DNA of 64,000 nt from Psychroserpens jangbogonensis (GTDB lineage: Bacteria > Bacteroidota > Bacteroidia > Flavobacteriales > Flavobacteriaceae), in NCBI RefSeq assembly GCF_000797465.1, contig NZ_JSWG01000011.1, positions 62,001 through 126,000 on the forward strand, written 5' to 3'. Below, piece by piece: positions 25,939 to 35,340 of the stretch; positions within the stretch are counted from its first letter, which is position 1; each line of letters opens with the position of its first letter. Below the pieces are notes generated by a model. That model was given only the letters and a program-made list of their open reading frames with translations. It did no database searches and had not been told where the DNA came from. Position numbers and translations under genes: made by a program.

Positions 25939-26799
25939 ATGATTTCTCAAGAACAATTCAACATAGAAGTAGACCTCATTATTACAAATGCGATAAGAGA
26001 AGATGTAGGTGATGGAGATCACAGTTCTTTAGCTTGTATTCCAGCAACAGCAAAAGGTAAGGCCAAACTTTTAGTGAAAGATGAAGGCATTATTGCTGGT
26101 GTAGAATTCGCAAAGCAAGTATTTGCTTATGTCGATAAAGATATGAAAGTTGAAACCTTGATTGAGGATGGAAGTCCTGTAAAGTATGGAGATATTGTGT
26201 TTTATGTAGAAGGTGCTTCGCAATCTATTTTGAAGGCTGAACGTTTGGTTTTAAATGCGATGCAACGTATGAGTGCGATTGCGACAAAAACAAAGCAGTT
26301 TGTTGATTTATTAGAAGGTACTGGAACCAAAATTCTGGATACTAGAAAAACAACACCTGGACTTAGAGCTCTAGAAAAATGGGCTGTAAAAATTGGAGGA
26401 GGAGAGAACCATAGGTTTGCATTGTATGATATGATAATGTTGAAAGACAATCATATTGACTTTTCTGGAGGAATAACAAAAGCAATTAATAAAACAAAGC
26501 AATACTTAAAAGACACCAATCGTGATTTAAAGATTATTGTTGAAGCAAGAGATCTTGATGAAATAAAGCAAATCCTTGAAGTTGGAGGTGTGTATCGAAT
26601 TTTGATAGACAACTTCAATTATGAAGATACTCGAACAGCTGTTAAGATTATTGGTGATCAATGTTTAACTGAGTCTTCAGGAGGTATTAACGAAAAAACC
26701 ATTAGAAAATATGCCGAATGTGGTGTGGATTATATTTCTTCAGGAGCTTTGACACACTCTGTGTACAATAAAGATTTAAGTTTAAAAGCAGTAGACTAA
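25939..26799 (+). CDS. nadC: Nicotinate-nucleotide pyrophosphorylase (carboxylating), quinolinate phosphoribosyltransferase
   Basis: The protein has 286 residues. Motifs: EDVGDGDHSS near the start, ERLVLNAMQRMSAIATKT, LDTRKTTPGLRALEKWAVKIGGGENHRFALYDMIMLKDNH (residues 135-174, substrate-binding Arg/Lys/His), IIVEARDLDEI, and late SSGGINEKTIRKYAECGVDYISSGALTHS. It makes nicotinate mononucleotide from quinolinate and PRPP in de novo NAD synthesis. nadA and nadB are not in this window. Confidence 0.97.
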   Translation: MISQEQFNIEVDLIITNAIREDVGDGDHSSLACIPATAKGKAKLLVKDEGIIAGVEFAKQVFAYVDKDMKVETLIEDGSPVKYGDIVFYVEGASQSILKAERLVLNAMQRMSAIATKTKQFVDLLEGTGTKILDTRKTTPGLRALEKWAVKIGGGENHRFALYDMIMLKDNHIDFSGGITKAINKTKQYLKDTNRDLKIIVEARDLDEIKQILEVGGVYRILIDNFNYEDTRTAVKIIGDQCLTESSGGINEKTIRKYAECGVDYISSGALTHSVYNKDLSLKAVD

Positions 26800-26806
26800 A
26801 AAGAGG

Positions 26807-28222
26807 TTAACTTGTTGTAAGTCCTAAACGTTTCCCTTCTTTAATCATTAATTCATGAGCAGCTTCATATTCATTAGGAATATCACCTTCGAGAATAGCT
26901 TCTTTAATCAATTCTTTTATGTGTCCGATTTCACGAGAAGGCTTGATATTAAAAGCTTTCATGATATCTTCACCTGAGATTGGTGGTTGAAAATTACGTA
27001 TTTGATCACGTGCCTCAACTTCATCAATTTTTTGACGGACAATCTTAAAATTATTATGATACTTCTGAAATTTATTTGGATTCTTAGTCGTAATATCTGC
27101 TTCGCAAAGCGTCATTAAATCTTCGACATAATCACCAGCATCAAAAACCAAACGCCTAACAGCCGAATCAGTAACAAGGTCTTGAGCTAAAACAATAGGT
27201 CTCGAACTCATAAAAACCATTTTTTGAACAAATTTCATTTTTTCATTCAATGGCATTTTTAACTTTTTGAATAAATGGTATACCATTTTAGCACCTTCAA
27301 ATTCGTGTGCATGGAATGTCCAACCTACTTTTTTACTAAACTTTTTAGTAGGTGCTTTTCCGATATCATGGAGTAGTGCAGCCCAACGCAACCAAAGATT
27401 GTCTGTGTGCTTTGAAATATTATCTACAACTTCTAAAGTGTGGTAAAAGTTGTCTTTATGTTTTTGTCCTTCAATTTCATCTATACCTTTTAAAGCAGTT
27501 ATTTCAGGTAAGATATGGTCTAATAAACCTGTTTTTTCAAGCAATAAGAAACCTACAGAAGGTACATCGCTTTCTAGAATCTTATTTAGTTCTACAACTA
27601 TACGTTCCTTAGTAATGATTTTAATTCGATCTTTATTTCTTGTAATTGACTCCAATGATTTTGCTTCAATAACAAATCCAAGTTGTGTCGCAAATCGGAT
27701 GGCTCTCATCATTCGCAAAGGATCATCACTATACGTTATATCTGGATCTAGAGGTGTACGAATGATTTTGTTCTGTAAGTCTTCAACACCATTAAAAGGA
27801 TCTAATAAGGCACCAAAATTATCTTCACTCAAATCCAGAGCTAAAGCATTTATTGTGAAGTCTCTTCGGTTTTGGTCATCTTCAAGAGTTCCGTTTTCAA
27901 CAACAGGATTTCTACTGTCTTCATTATAACTTTCCTTTCGAGCACCTACAAACTCAATATCCATATCTTCAAAAGGAAGCATAGCCGTTCCGTAAGTTTT
28001 AAATACCTGTACTTTTGGTTTGTTAGGCAAGTTTTTCGAGACTTGTTTGGCAAGTGTGATTCCACTACCAACAGCAACAATGTCAATGTCTTTATGTAAT
28101 CCTCGATTTAAAATATGATCACGTACAAAGCCACCAATCACATATGAATCAAGTTCAAGCTCGCGAGCAGAATCAGATATGATTTTAAAAATAGTGTTGT
28201 GTAAGGCGTTTTTGTAATTCAT
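26807..28222 (-). CDS. CCA tRNA nucleotidyltransferase/poly(A) polymerase-family protein with HD domain
   Basis: The protein has 471 residues. The nucleotidyltransferase core is YVIGGFVRDHIL (residues 24-35), KDIDIVAVG (catalytic Asp pair), RKESYNEDSRNP, RRDFTINALALDL and DPLRMMRAIRFATQLGF. An HD domain follows: RWAALLHDIGKAPTKKF (near 286), then FHAHEFEGAKM. Class II CCA enzymes of Bacteroidota have this architecture and add or repair the tRNA 3'-CCA end. The HD domain may give phosphatase or phosphodiesterase activity. Poly(A) polymerase activity cannot be excluded from sequence alone. Confidence 0.93.
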   Translation of the reverse strand: MNYKNALHNTIFKIISDSARELELDSYVIGGFVRDHILNRGLHKDIDIVAVGSGITLAKQVSKNLPNKPKVQVFKTYGTAMLPFEDMDIEFVGARKESYNEDSRNPVVENGTLEDDQNRRDFTINALALDLSEDNFGALLDPFNGVEDLQNKIIRTPLDPDITYSDDPLRMMRAIRFATQLGFVIEAKSLESITRNKDRIKIITKERIVVELNKILESDVPSVGFLLLEKTGLLDHILPEITALKGIDEIEGQKHKDNFYHTLEVVDNISKHTDNLWLRWAALLHDIGKAPTKKFSKKVGWTFHAHEFEGAKMVYHLFKKLKMPLNEKMKFVQKMVFMSSRPIVLAQDLVTDSAVRRLVFDAGDYVEDLMTLCEADITTKNPNKFQKYHNNFKIVRQKIDEVEARDQIRNFQPPISGEDIMKAFNIKPSREIGHIKELIKEAILEGDIPNEYEAAHELMIKEGKRLGLTTS

Positions 28223-28409
28223 TACTTCAATTTCAAATGCTTCGAGATGAATTTAATTACTTTTTTAAAAAGTAAATAAAAGTTTGTTTCAGTTGACAAA
28301 TCTACAACATAGTCGACTTCTAATAAAATGTCTTTATGTTTATTTTATGGACAAATTCAAGTATTGATTGCATTATTCCTATCTTGTTTGCCAATGATTT
28401 TTAATATAA

Positions 28410-28441
28410 ATTGTGCAACACACTTAAACATTTTATATTTG
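28410..28441 (+). promoter_or_regulatory. Predicted promoter of the glycan cluster
   Basis: ATTG at 28410-28413, a 20-nt spacer and TATATTTG at 28434-28441 form a strong Bacteroidota promoter. The DegT aminotransferase gene starts 33 nt downstream. Confidence 0.65.
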
Positions 28442-28474
28442 TTTTTATATTTTTAAATTCATCAACTTTTCTTA

Positions 28475-29548
28475 ATGATTAACGTAACAAAATCTTTCCT
28501 TCCAAATCAAGCAGAGTATAATGCCATTTTAAAAACATCTTGGGATAAAGCTTGGATCACCAATAGAGGTCCTTTGGTAAAGGAGTTGGAACAAAAGATT
28601 AAAGATAAGTTTGATATCAGTCATGTTATAGCGACTACAAATGGAACATTGCCACTTCAAATAGCTATAAAAGCTTTAGAACTTAAGGGTGAAATAATAA
28701 CCACACCGTTTAGCTATATAGCAACGGCTTCTAGTATCGCTTGGGAATCATGTACACCGATTTTCGCTGATATTGAGGCAGATAGTTTCAATATTGATCC
28801 CAAAGAAATTGAAGCTAATATTACTGAAAAAACAACTGCAATTATTGCAACACATGTATTTGGGAATCCTTGCAATTTAGAAGCGATACAGAGCATTGCA
28901 GAAAAATATAATTTGAAAGTTATTTATGATGCAGCTCATGCTTTTGGTGTAATTTATAAAGGAACTTCTATTTTTGAATATGGAGATGTGAGTACATGTA
29001 GTTTTCATGCGACAAAAATTTTCCATACAGGAGAAGGTGGAGCATTGTTTACAAAAGACCAAGAGCTTTATGATGCTTTGTATTACCATCATAATTTTGG
29101 TCATGATGGACCGGAAAATTTTCATGGTTTAGGAATCAATGCTAAAATGAGCGAATTTCAGGCAGCAATGGGTTTAACTGTATTTCCATATTTTGATGAT
29201 ATTATTGCAAGACGGGAATTACTTTATAAATTATACTTAAGTAAACTGAATTCAGAAAATTTGCAATTTCAGAGGATCATAAATGATTCAGAATATAACT
29301 ACGCTTATTTTCCTTTAGTATTTGAATCAGAATCACAATTAAACACAGTGAAAGAGGCCTTGAATGATAATCAAATTTTTCCTAGACGTTACTTTTATCC
29401 ATCTTTAAACACCATTGATTATTTAAAAGGTGAGTCAATGAAAGTTTCTGAATCTATTTCAAAACGTATTTTGTGTTTGCCTCTCTACTATGATTTGACC
29501 GAGACTGATGTAAATAAAATAAGTGATATTATTATAAAATATATATAA
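28475..29548 (+). CDS. DegT/DnrJ/EryC1/StrS-family sugar aminotransferase (VioA/FdtB-like)
   Basis: The protein has 357 residues. PLP-fold motifs: TNGTLPLQIAIKAL, TTPFSYIATASSIAWE, IIATHVFGNPCN, VIYDAAHAFGV (cofactor Asp) and CSFHATKIFHTGEGGAL with the Schiff-base Lys near residue 182. The SFHATKxFHTGEGG form is typical of enzymes that aminate dTDP-linked keto-deoxy-hexoses at C3 or C4. No nucleotidyl-sugar synthase is in the window, so the donor is made elsewhere. It heads an operon: the acyltransferase starts right after its stop. Confidence 0.9.
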   Translation: MINVTKSFLPNQAEYNAILKTSWDKAWITNRGPLVKELEQKIKDKFDISHVIATTNGTLPLQIAIKALELKGEIITTPFSYIATASSIAWESCTPIFADIEADSFNIDPKEIEANITEKTTAIIATHVFGNPCNLEAIQSIAEKYNLKVIYDAAHAFGVIYKGTSIFEYGDVSTCSFHATKIFHTGEGGALFTKDQELYDALYYHHNFGHDGPENFHGLGINAKMSEFQAAMGLTVFPYFDDIIARRELLYKLYLSKLNSENLQFQRIINDSEYNYAYFPLVFESESQLNTVKEALNDNQIFPRRYFYPSLNTIDYLKGESMKVSESISKRILCLPLYYDLTETDVNKISDIIIKYI

Positions 29549-30187
29549 ATGATAATTATAGGAGCTAAAGGCTATGCAAAGGAAGTTTTAGAAGTTGTAG
29601 TTTCAGATCTTAAAGCTGATAATATAGCGTTTTTTGATAATGTAACTAATCCATGTCCTGATCAATTATATGATAAATATAAAATTTTAAGGTCAGAGAA
29701 CGAAGCGAAAACATTTATTAAGAAAACTGAAGATAAGGATGTAGTGATTGGAGTAGGCTTACCAATAATAAGAAAAAAAATGTATGATTTCTTTTCGAAT
29801 TTAGGTGCTAATCCAAAAACAATAATTGCTAAAGACACTTCTATTGGGAGTTTTGATGTAAGTATTGGAAATGGTACAACTATAATGCAAGGCGTTAGAA
29901 TTACTAATAGTGTAAATGTCGGAAAGGCTTGTTTAATCAATTTGAATTGCACCATTGGTCATGATACAACCATAGGAGACTTTGTTGAATTATCACCTAA
30001 TGTAAATATTTCTGGAAGGTGCGAAATAGGAGATTTAACAAGTATTGGAACTAATGCCATTATAATTCCGGATATTACTATTGGACGTAATTGCATAATT
30101 GGAGCGGGAACCTTGGTAATAAAAGATGTTCCTGATAATAGTGTAGTAGTTGGAGTACCAGGTAAAATTATAAAGACAAATGAGTAA
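29549..30187 (+). CDS. PglD/NeuD-type sugar acyltransferase (left-handed beta-helix)
   Basis: The protein has 212 residues. The Rossmann-like N-terminus MIIIGAKGYAKEVLEVV and a central domain are followed by hexapeptide repeats from residue 95 on (VSIGNGTTIMQGVRI, ACLINLNCTIGHDTTIGDF with a catalytic His). The end VVGVPGKIIK is standard. PglD/VioB-like enzymes N-acylate the 4-amino group of UDP- or dTDP-amino sugars. Lying directly behind the aminotransferase, it most likely acylates the product of that enzyme to give an N-acyl-amino-dideoxyhexose donor. Confidence 0.9.
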   Translation: MIIIGAKGYAKEVLEVVVSDLKADNIAFFDNVTNPCPDQLYDKYKILRSENEAKTFIKKTEDKDVVIGVGLPIIRKKMYDFFSNLGANPKTIIAKDTSIGSFDVSIGNGTTIMQGVRITNSVNVGKACLINLNCTIGHDTTIGDFVELSPNVNISGRCEIGDLTSIGTNAIIIPDITIGRNCIIGAGTLVIKDVPDNSVVVGVPGKIIKTNE

Positions 30188-31073
30188 ACCTTTAGTTTCT
30201 GTTGTAATAATCACCTATAATCATGAAGAGTTTATTAAACAAACTCTAGATAGTATCCTTTCCCAAAAAACAAATTTTGATTTTGAAGTTGTTGTAGGCG
30301 AAGACAAAAGTCCAGACAATACACTTGAGGTTTGTAAGACTTATGGAGATAAAATCAACCTGATTTATGGCGAAGAAAATATTGGGATGATTCCTAATTT
30401 TATCAGAACCCTTAAAGCAGCTAATGGAAAATATTTTGCAGTTTGTGAAGGTGACGATTATTGGATTGATCCGTTGAAACTTCAAAAGCAAGTTGATTTT
30501 TTAGAAGCTAATCCAGACTATGTGATTTGTTGGACTGATTACAATATTTTAAACGATAATGGTGAAATCACAAAGACCGATTTTGGTTATACTAAAGACG
30601 TGATTGATATAGATTATAATAATCTGTTTAGACCATATTCTACCTATACATTAACTTCAATGTTTAAACGAGAAGCTTTCGATTTAGAGCTCTATCAGAC
30701 CTTGAAATACTATAAAGATAATTCGTTGTATGTTTTGCTATTAAGGGAAGGAAAAGGTGTCTTTTTAAACTTTGTGTCTTCTGTCTATCGAGTTCATGAA
30801 GGTGGAATATATTCGTTAACATCAAATTACCAGAAAAGATATACGTCCTACTTAAACCTTAAGGAAATAATGGATGCCGTTCCAGAATCTCATACTAAAA
30901 ACATGAAACGCGTATTAAATTCATTAGGTAATGCAACTGCTTTCGGACTTCTTAAACTTAAACAAAAAGGAGAAAAATTAAGCGAAGATCAACTAACGTT
31001 TATGAATGATTATTTTAAAAACGGGAATTTAAAAACCAAATTGAAATATTTCAAAAGACGTTTCTTAAAGTAA
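30180..31073 (+). CDS. GT2-family glycosyltransferase
   Basis: The protein has 297 residues. GT-A fold: VSVVIITYNHEEFIKQTLDSIL at the N-terminus, VVVGEDKSPDNT, and the metal-binding region YFAVCEGDDYWIDPLKL (DxD-like EGDD). RVHEGGIYS comes late in the catalytic region. The start overlaps the acyltransferase end by 8 bp, so the three plus-strand genes form one operon. It probably transfers the acylamino sugar or another core sugar. Its 3' end overlaps the convergent glycosyltransferase by 9 bp. Confidence 0.9.
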   Translation: MSKPLVSVVIITYNHEEFIKQTLDSILSQKTNFDFEVVVGEDKSPDNTLEVCKTYGDKINLIYGEENIGMIPNFIRTLKAANGKYFAVCEGDDYWIDPLKLQKQVDFLEANPDYVICWTDYNILNDNGEITKTDFGYTKDVIDIDYNNLFRPYSTYTLTSMFKREAFDLELYQTLKYYKDNSLYVLLLREGKGVFLNFVSSVYRVHEGGIYSLTSNYQKRYTSYLNLKEIMDAVPESHTKNMKRVLNSLGNATAFGLLKLKQKGEKLSEDQLTFMNDYFKNGNLKTKLKYFKRRFLK

Positions 31074-32057
31074 ACTTTTAAAAAAGAGTGCCATTTTATC
31101 TATAAATGGAATTTGACCAAAATATCCGGACTCATTTTTTAAATAGCTATAAAACTTTTTATTGTAAGAGCTAGAATTTCTAATGGTTCTGATAATGACA
31201 GTATCAATATGCTTATTGAAAATCTCTAGGTTGTAATATTTAGTTTCTGAATTTCTTGATTTCAAATCTTTTGATGCTTCAATAACAGAAATAACTTGTT
31301 CTGGAGCGAGGTTTCGTTTTAAAGAGACAGCATATAAATAATTGTCAAGGTTTGTATTGGTTTCGTTAATACCAAAATGAAGCAATTGCTTTTTCTTTAT
31401 TAATACATTAGCCTTTTTAAGATTTTCTTCTTTTGTCTGACTAATATTATTAGGATGCCATCTGTAGTTGAGCAACGATTCAGGAATATTATAAAAATCA
31501 GTAACTTGAATTACCTGACTCCATAGTCCGTAATCTTCAGCAGGAACATATTGATGTTCAAACTTAAAATCCTTAATTGCAGACTTTCTAAACATAACTG
31601 TTGGATTACCAATACCACAACTACTTAAAAACTGTACTTTTAAATTTTCTGGATTAACTGAATGTTTAATTAGTTTTTGTTTATCACCAAAAAAAGTTAA
31701 CCAGGTTCCACAGACACCAATATTTGGATTGTTCTTAAAAACAGCTAATTGCTTTTCAAATCGTGTTGGTAACGCAATGTCATCAGCATCCATTAGTGCG
31801 ATAAACTCAGTATGAGCTCTTTCTATACCTTCATTTCTTAAATTAGCGGGACCTTCGTTTTCAGTTTTATTGATAACTTCAACACGGTTGTCTTTTTTTT
31901 GATATGTGTCTAATATTTCTGGTGTGCTATCTGATGAATTATCGTTTAAAACCAATAGTTTGAAATCTGCAAAAGTCTGGTTAAGAATACTATCAATAGC
32001 TTCTTTCAGATACTTTTCGCCATTATAAACTGGCATGATTACAGTTAAAGAATTCAT
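31065..32057 (-). CDS. GT2-family glycosyltransferase, convergent with the preceding gene
   Basis: The protein has 330 residues: LTVIMPVYNGEKYLKEAIDSIL, LVLNDNSSDSTPEIL and the DxD motif ALMDADDIALPTRFEKQ. NPTVMFRKSAI and AEDYGLWSQVIQ are further GT2 catalytic-face blocks; a GIERA-type helix precedes the DxD. The C-terminus is helical and basic, suggesting membrane association. It is a single minus-strand gene inside a mostly plus-strand cluster, with its own start in the 32058-32128 divergent gap. Confidence 0.9.
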   Translation of the reverse strand: MNSLTVIMPVYNGEKYLKEAIDSILNQTFADFKLLVLNDNSSDSTPEILDTYQKKDNRVEVINKTENEGPANLRNEGIERAHTEFIALMDADDIALPTRFEKQLAVFKNNPNIGVCGTWLTFFGDKQKLIKHSVNPENLKVQFLSSCGIGNPTVMFRKSAIKDFKFEHQYVPAEDYGLWSQVIQVTDFYNIPESLLNYRWHPNNISQTKEENLKKANVLIKKKQLLHFGINETNTNLDNYLYAVSLKRNLAPEQVISVIEASKDLKSRNSETKYYNLEIFNKHIDTVIIRTIRNSSSYNKKFYSYLKNESGYFGQIPFIDKMALFFKSLL

Positions 32058-32077
32058 TGGTTTATGTTTTTCAATAG

Positions 32078-32114
32078 CAAAAGTAAGTATTTATAAAGCT
32101 TAACATTATATTTG
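32078..32114. promoter_or_regulatory. Divergent -7 boxes between two glycosyltransferase genes
   Basis: Minus strand TACTTTTG (32085-32078) serves the gene starting at 32057; plus strand TATATTTG (32107-32114) serves the gene starting at 32129. No clear -33 elements were found for either. Confidence 0.4.
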
Positions 32115-32128
32115 TAAAAATTATTTTT

Positions 32129-32992
32129 GTGGGTAAAATACAAGTAGGCTTCCTGGTATCTTATGACTTTAATTTGCTAAAGAACGCAATTCCTAGAGTT
32201 TATAAAGATGCTGACACCATTTTTTTAGCGATAGATAAGAATAGAATGACCTGGAATGGTGCTCCGTTTACTATTGATGATTCTTTTTTTGAATGGATAA
32301 AAGCGTTCGACACTGACGGTAAAATTGTTATTTATGAAGATGATTTTTATGTTCCAGAATTGTCAACAATGGAGTGTGAGGTGAGAGAACGAAAAATGCT
32401 TTCTGATAAAATGGGAATAGGAAATTGGCTCGTACAATTAGATGCAGATGAATACTTTATTGATTTTAAAAGTTTTGTAGATTTTTTGAAATCAAAAAAA
32501 CACTTATTGAAAAATCCAGAAAAAACTCCCGTAGAAGTTTCTCCCTTTTTGGTTAATATTTATAAAAAACTGGAAGGAGGTGTTCTTGTAGTAGATAAAG
32601 CAACTAAAATTAGAGCAGCAACCAACTATCCAGATTACAAAGTTGGTAGAAAAACAAAACATAAAACGGTATATCATAATTCTTTGATTTTACATGAATG
32701 TTTATCAAGAACAAGAGAAGAACTTGAGTTTAAACTTGATAATTGGGGACATGATGTAGATATTAATAAAAAAGAGTTTTTGGAGAAGTGGGAGTCTGTA
32801 AATGAAACTAATTACAACACAATGCAAGATTTCTTTTATTTAGAACCATCAAGTTGGAAAAACCTAAAGTATTTAAAAGGAATTACTGTGGAAGAATTAT
32901 CAAAAAGTGTAAAAGATGAAGGGATGTATCATTCTGCTTTATATGTGTTCTTTAAAAATTTTGGTCAATCGTTTAAATATCTTTTTAAGTAA
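32129..32992 (+). CDS. Glycosyltransferase-like protein (GT2/GT-A fold, DxD in LDADEYF)
   Basis: The protein has 287 residues from GTG 32129, 15 nt after a -7 box. GT-A features: GFLVSYDFNLLKNAIP at the start and WLVQLDADEYFIDF near residues 105-118, which supplies DxD plus Glu. It lacks the canonical N-terminal VSVIIPTYN block, so it is a divergent member closer to enzymes acting on wide or core-like glycans. RKTKHKTVYHNSLILHE in the middle may bind the acceptor. It is followed by another GT after 5 nt. Acceptor and donor unknown. Confidence 0.75.
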   Translation: MGKIQVGFLVSYDFNLLKNAIPRVYKDADTIFLAIDKNRMTWNGAPFTIDDSFFEWIKAFDTDGKIVIYEDDFYVPELSTMECEVRERKMLSDKMGIGNWLVQLDADEYFIDFKSFVDFLKSKKHLLKNPEKTPVEVSPFLVNIYKKLEGGVLVVDKATKIRAATNYPDYKVGRKTKHKTVYHNSLILHECLSRTREELEFKLDNWGHDVDINKKEFLEKWESVNETNYNTMQDFFYLEPSSWKNLKYLKGITVEELSKSVKDEGMYHSALYVFFKNFGQSFKYLFK

Positions 32993-32997
32993 GGGAA

Positions 32998-33807
32998 ATG
33001 GATAAGGTGAATGTAAGCTTAATTATTACAACATATAACTGGCCAAAAGCGTTGGAGTTGGTTTTATTGAGCATTTCAAAGCAAAATGTATTGCCATATG
33101 AAGTGTTGGTGGCAGATGATGGGTCTACAGAAGACACACTCCAATTGGTTAGGAAGTTTCAAGAAAACTTCCCTGTACCTTTGATTCATATATGGCATGA
33201 AGATGATGGTTTTAGAAGGTCAGCTGTGTTAAATTTAGCTATTTCTAAGGCAAAAGGAGATTATATTATGCAGTTGGATGGAGACTGTATTGTGCATAAA
33301 AACTTTGTTGGAGATCATGTCGGTAGTGTTGAGAAAAACACATATCTCTATGGGTCTCGAGTAAATATTCAGGAATCTTTTCTAGAGACACTATTCGATC
33401 AAAAGAGAATAGGGTTTTCTTTTTTTTCTAAAGGAATTAAAAAAAGAGGAAGAACTATTCATTTGCCTTTTTTTGGTAGGATATTGTATAAAAAGAACAA
33501 TGAGCTGTCTAGGAAATTACGAGGTTGTAACTTGTCTTATTGGAAAGCTGATTTTATAGCTGTTAACGGGTATAATGAAGATATGACTGGTTGGGGTAGA
33601 GAAGATTCAGAACTGATTATAAGAATGATGAATAAAGGGGTTGCAGGAAAACGATTAAAATATCAGGCTATTATATATCATATATGGCATAAAGAGAGTT
33701 CAAAGCAAAAATTAACTATTAATGATGCCATACAGAAAGATGCAATTAAGAATAAAACTGTTTGGTGTGATAATGGGGTTAATAAATATTTAAGTGAAAA
33801 GAACTAA
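32998..33807 (+). CDS. GT2 glycosyltransferase with GT7-like C-terminal (galactosyltransferase-type) motif
   Basis: The protein has 269 residues: VSLIITTYNWPKALELVL, VLVADDGSTEDT, HIWHEDDGFRRSAVLN and the DxD block YIMQLDGDCIVHKNF. The C-terminal GYNEDMTGWGREDSEL (residues 193-208) matches the WGxEDxD signature of chondroitin-polymerase or beta-1,4-galactosyltransferase type enzymes. It is a paralogue of the gene at 35364-36191. It overlaps the kinase gene downstream by 14 bp, implying coupled translation. Confidence 0.9.
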   Translation: MDKVNVSLIITTYNWPKALELVLLSISKQNVLPYEVLVADDGSTEDTLQLVRKFQENFPVPLIHIWHEDDGFRRSAVLNLAISKAKGDYIMQLDGDCIVHKNFVGDHVGSVEKNTYLYGSRVNIQESFLETLFDQKRIGFSFFSKGIKKRGRTIHLPFFGRILYKKNNELSRKLRGCNLSYWKADFIAVNGYNEDMTGWGREDSELIIRMMNKGVAGKRLKYQAIIYHIWHKESSKQKLTINDAIQKDAIKNKTVWCDNGVNKYLSEKN

Positions 33808-34561
33808 AAGCATACATAAAGATTATAAAGTACACGAAGCTTTTTTTGATGATATCATTTCAAATTTTGATTCTAAAGGCGAGCATTTTGGTAATCAAGA
33901 TAGAAATTCACTTAAACTATTTGATTTAAATGGAAAGACGGTTAATGTGAAATCTTTTCGTGTTCCTAATTTTATCAATCAAGTTGCCTATAGATTCTTT
34001 AGAAAAAGTAAAGCACAGCGTTCATTTGAATATGGTAATTGGCTTAAGAGTTTAAATATTGGTACACCACAACCTTTGGCTTATTACGAATACAAATCGC
34101 TTTTGCTTTTCAAAAAAAGCTATTATATCAGTGAACAACAGGACTGTGATTTAACATATCGTGAGTTAACTACCGATTTTAATTATCCTGATTATGATAA
34201 TATTCTAAGAGCTTTTACTAGATTCACATATAAGTTGCATGAAAAGGATGTTCATTTTTTAGATCATTCTCCAGGAAACACTTTGATTAAAAAAACTGGC
34301 GACAGCTATGAGTTTTATTTAGTGGACTTAAATAGAATGGAGTTTAAAGACTTAGATTTTGAAACTCGAATTAAGAACTTCTCAAAACTTACGACTCATA
34401 AACCTATGATTGAAACCATGAGTGACGAATATGCAAAATGTTCTGGTGAAGATTATAACAAGGTGTTTAATTTAATGTGGTCTTACACAGAAGCATTTCA
34501 GAATAGATATCATAGAAAAAGAAGACTCAAAAACAAACTCAAGTTTTGGAAGAAGTCTTAG
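33794..34561 (+). CDS. Lipopolysaccharide core kinase-like protein (WaaP/InaA/KdkA family)
   Basis: The protein has 255 residues from GTG 33794. Kinase-fold residues: VNVKSF (beta-3 Lys), SFEYGNWL (helix-C Glu), catalytic loop VHFLDHSPGNTLI with Asp and Asn (about residues 150-162), and YLVDLNRMEF (DFG-equivalent DLN). The family phosphorylates Kdo or heptose of the LPS inner core, using ATP on the cytoplasmic side. Embedded in a glycosyltransferase cluster and overlapping a GT gene, it fits inner-core modification. Its 3' end overlaps the convergent gene by 4 bp. Confidence 0.82.
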   Translation: MKRTKSIHKDYKVHEAFFDDIISNFDSKGEHFGNQDRNSLKLFDLNGKTVNVKSFRVPNFINQVAYRFFRKSKAQRSFEYGNWLKSLNIGTPQPLAYYEYKSLLLFKKSYYISEQQDCDLTYRELTTDFNYPDYDNILRAFTRFTYKLHEKDVHFLDHSPGNTLIKKTGDSYEFYLVDLNRMEFKDLDFETRIKNFSKLTTHKPMIETMSDEYAKCSGEDYNKVFNLMWSYTEAFQNRYHRKRRLKNKLKFWKKS

Positions 34562-35319
34562 AACTCTTTATTCCTATAAAGTTTTTTGAGTTTGGTGTAT
34601 TTTAAATAAGTAATATTTGCCGTTTGAGCACTAATTACAAACCCATTTTTACCATCTAAAAATCCAAATCTTAAAATGTAAGCTTTAAAAAAAGCCCAAA
34701 TTGGATTCCATACAATTTTATATAATGGTGCTTTTTCCCCTTTATCATAATAAGCTTGAGCCGAAATGGTAGAAAAGTATTCCGTTTTCTGATTAAATTC
34801 TGGATAACTTTGATAGGTCCAATGTAAGATGTCGCCTTTAAGTCTAGACGTTTTTCGGTTGTCTTTTAATTTGATTTCATCATGTGGATTTATACCTTCC
34901 CAATGCGCAACACATCTATCAAAAACGCGTAGTTTTTTATTTGGATACCAATCAGAATGCTTTATCCATTGTCCGCAAAAATTATTAAAACGATTACAGT
35001 AATAACCATCAAACTGCCAATTAGACTTAAGTTCAATAATTGAATTCTGAAGTGTTTCTGATAAGGCTTCATCACCATCTAACGATACAATAAAATCGTT
35101 TGAAGCTTGTTTTAATGCAAAGTTTTTTTGTTCAATGTAGCCAAGAAACTCTTGTTCAATAAACGTAACATTGTATTTTAAACAAATCTGTTTAGTGTTA
35201 TCTGTGGAAAATGAATCCACAACAATAATTTCATCAACTAGATTAACGAGAGATTGCAAACACCTTTCAATGTTTTTGTCTTCATTAAACGTAATAATAA
35301 CACCTGAGAGTTTAATCAT
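34558..35319 (-). CDS. GT2-family glycosyltransferase (WaaE/KdtX-like)
   Basis: The protein has 253 residues. Features of the LPS core beta-glucosyltransferase type: LSGVIITFNEDKNIERCLQSL, VDEIIVVDSFSTDNT, FIVSLDGDEALSE (DGDE replacing DxD) and VFDRCVAHWEGINPHDEIKL, then HWTYQSYPEFNQKTEYFS. The C-terminal stretch PLYKIVWNPIWAFFKAYILRFGFLDGKNGF is the amphipathic, membrane-associated tail typical of this group. It likely adds a sugar to the LPS inner core. It diverges from the next GT gene with a palindromic promoter between them. Confidence 0.9.
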   Translation of the reverse strand: MIKLSGVIITFNEDKNIERCLQSLVNLVDEIIVVDSFSTDNTKQICLKYNVTFIEQEFLGYIEQKNFALKQASNDFIVSLDGDEALSETLQNSIIELKSNWQFDGYYCNRFNNFCGQWIKHSDWYPNKKLRVFDRCVAHWEGINPHDEIKLKDNRKTSRLKGDILHWTYQSYPEFNQKTEYFSTISAQAYYDKGEKAPLYKIVWNPIWAFFKAYILRFGFLDGKNGFVISAQTANITYLKYTKLKKLYRNKEF

Positions 35320-35340
35320 TCTACATTCATCTTAATTTGG

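Noticed and set aside
26807-28222. HD domain as part of a cyclic-nucleotide defence system
   Set aside because: Full nucleotidyltransferase-plus-HD architecture matches ordinary CCA-adding enzymes, and neighbours are housekeeping genes.
28223-28474. tRNA or other structured RNA in the gap before the glycan cluster
   Set aside because: No cloverleaf or strong hairpin found; the gap is AT-rich and explained by the promoter at 28410-28441.
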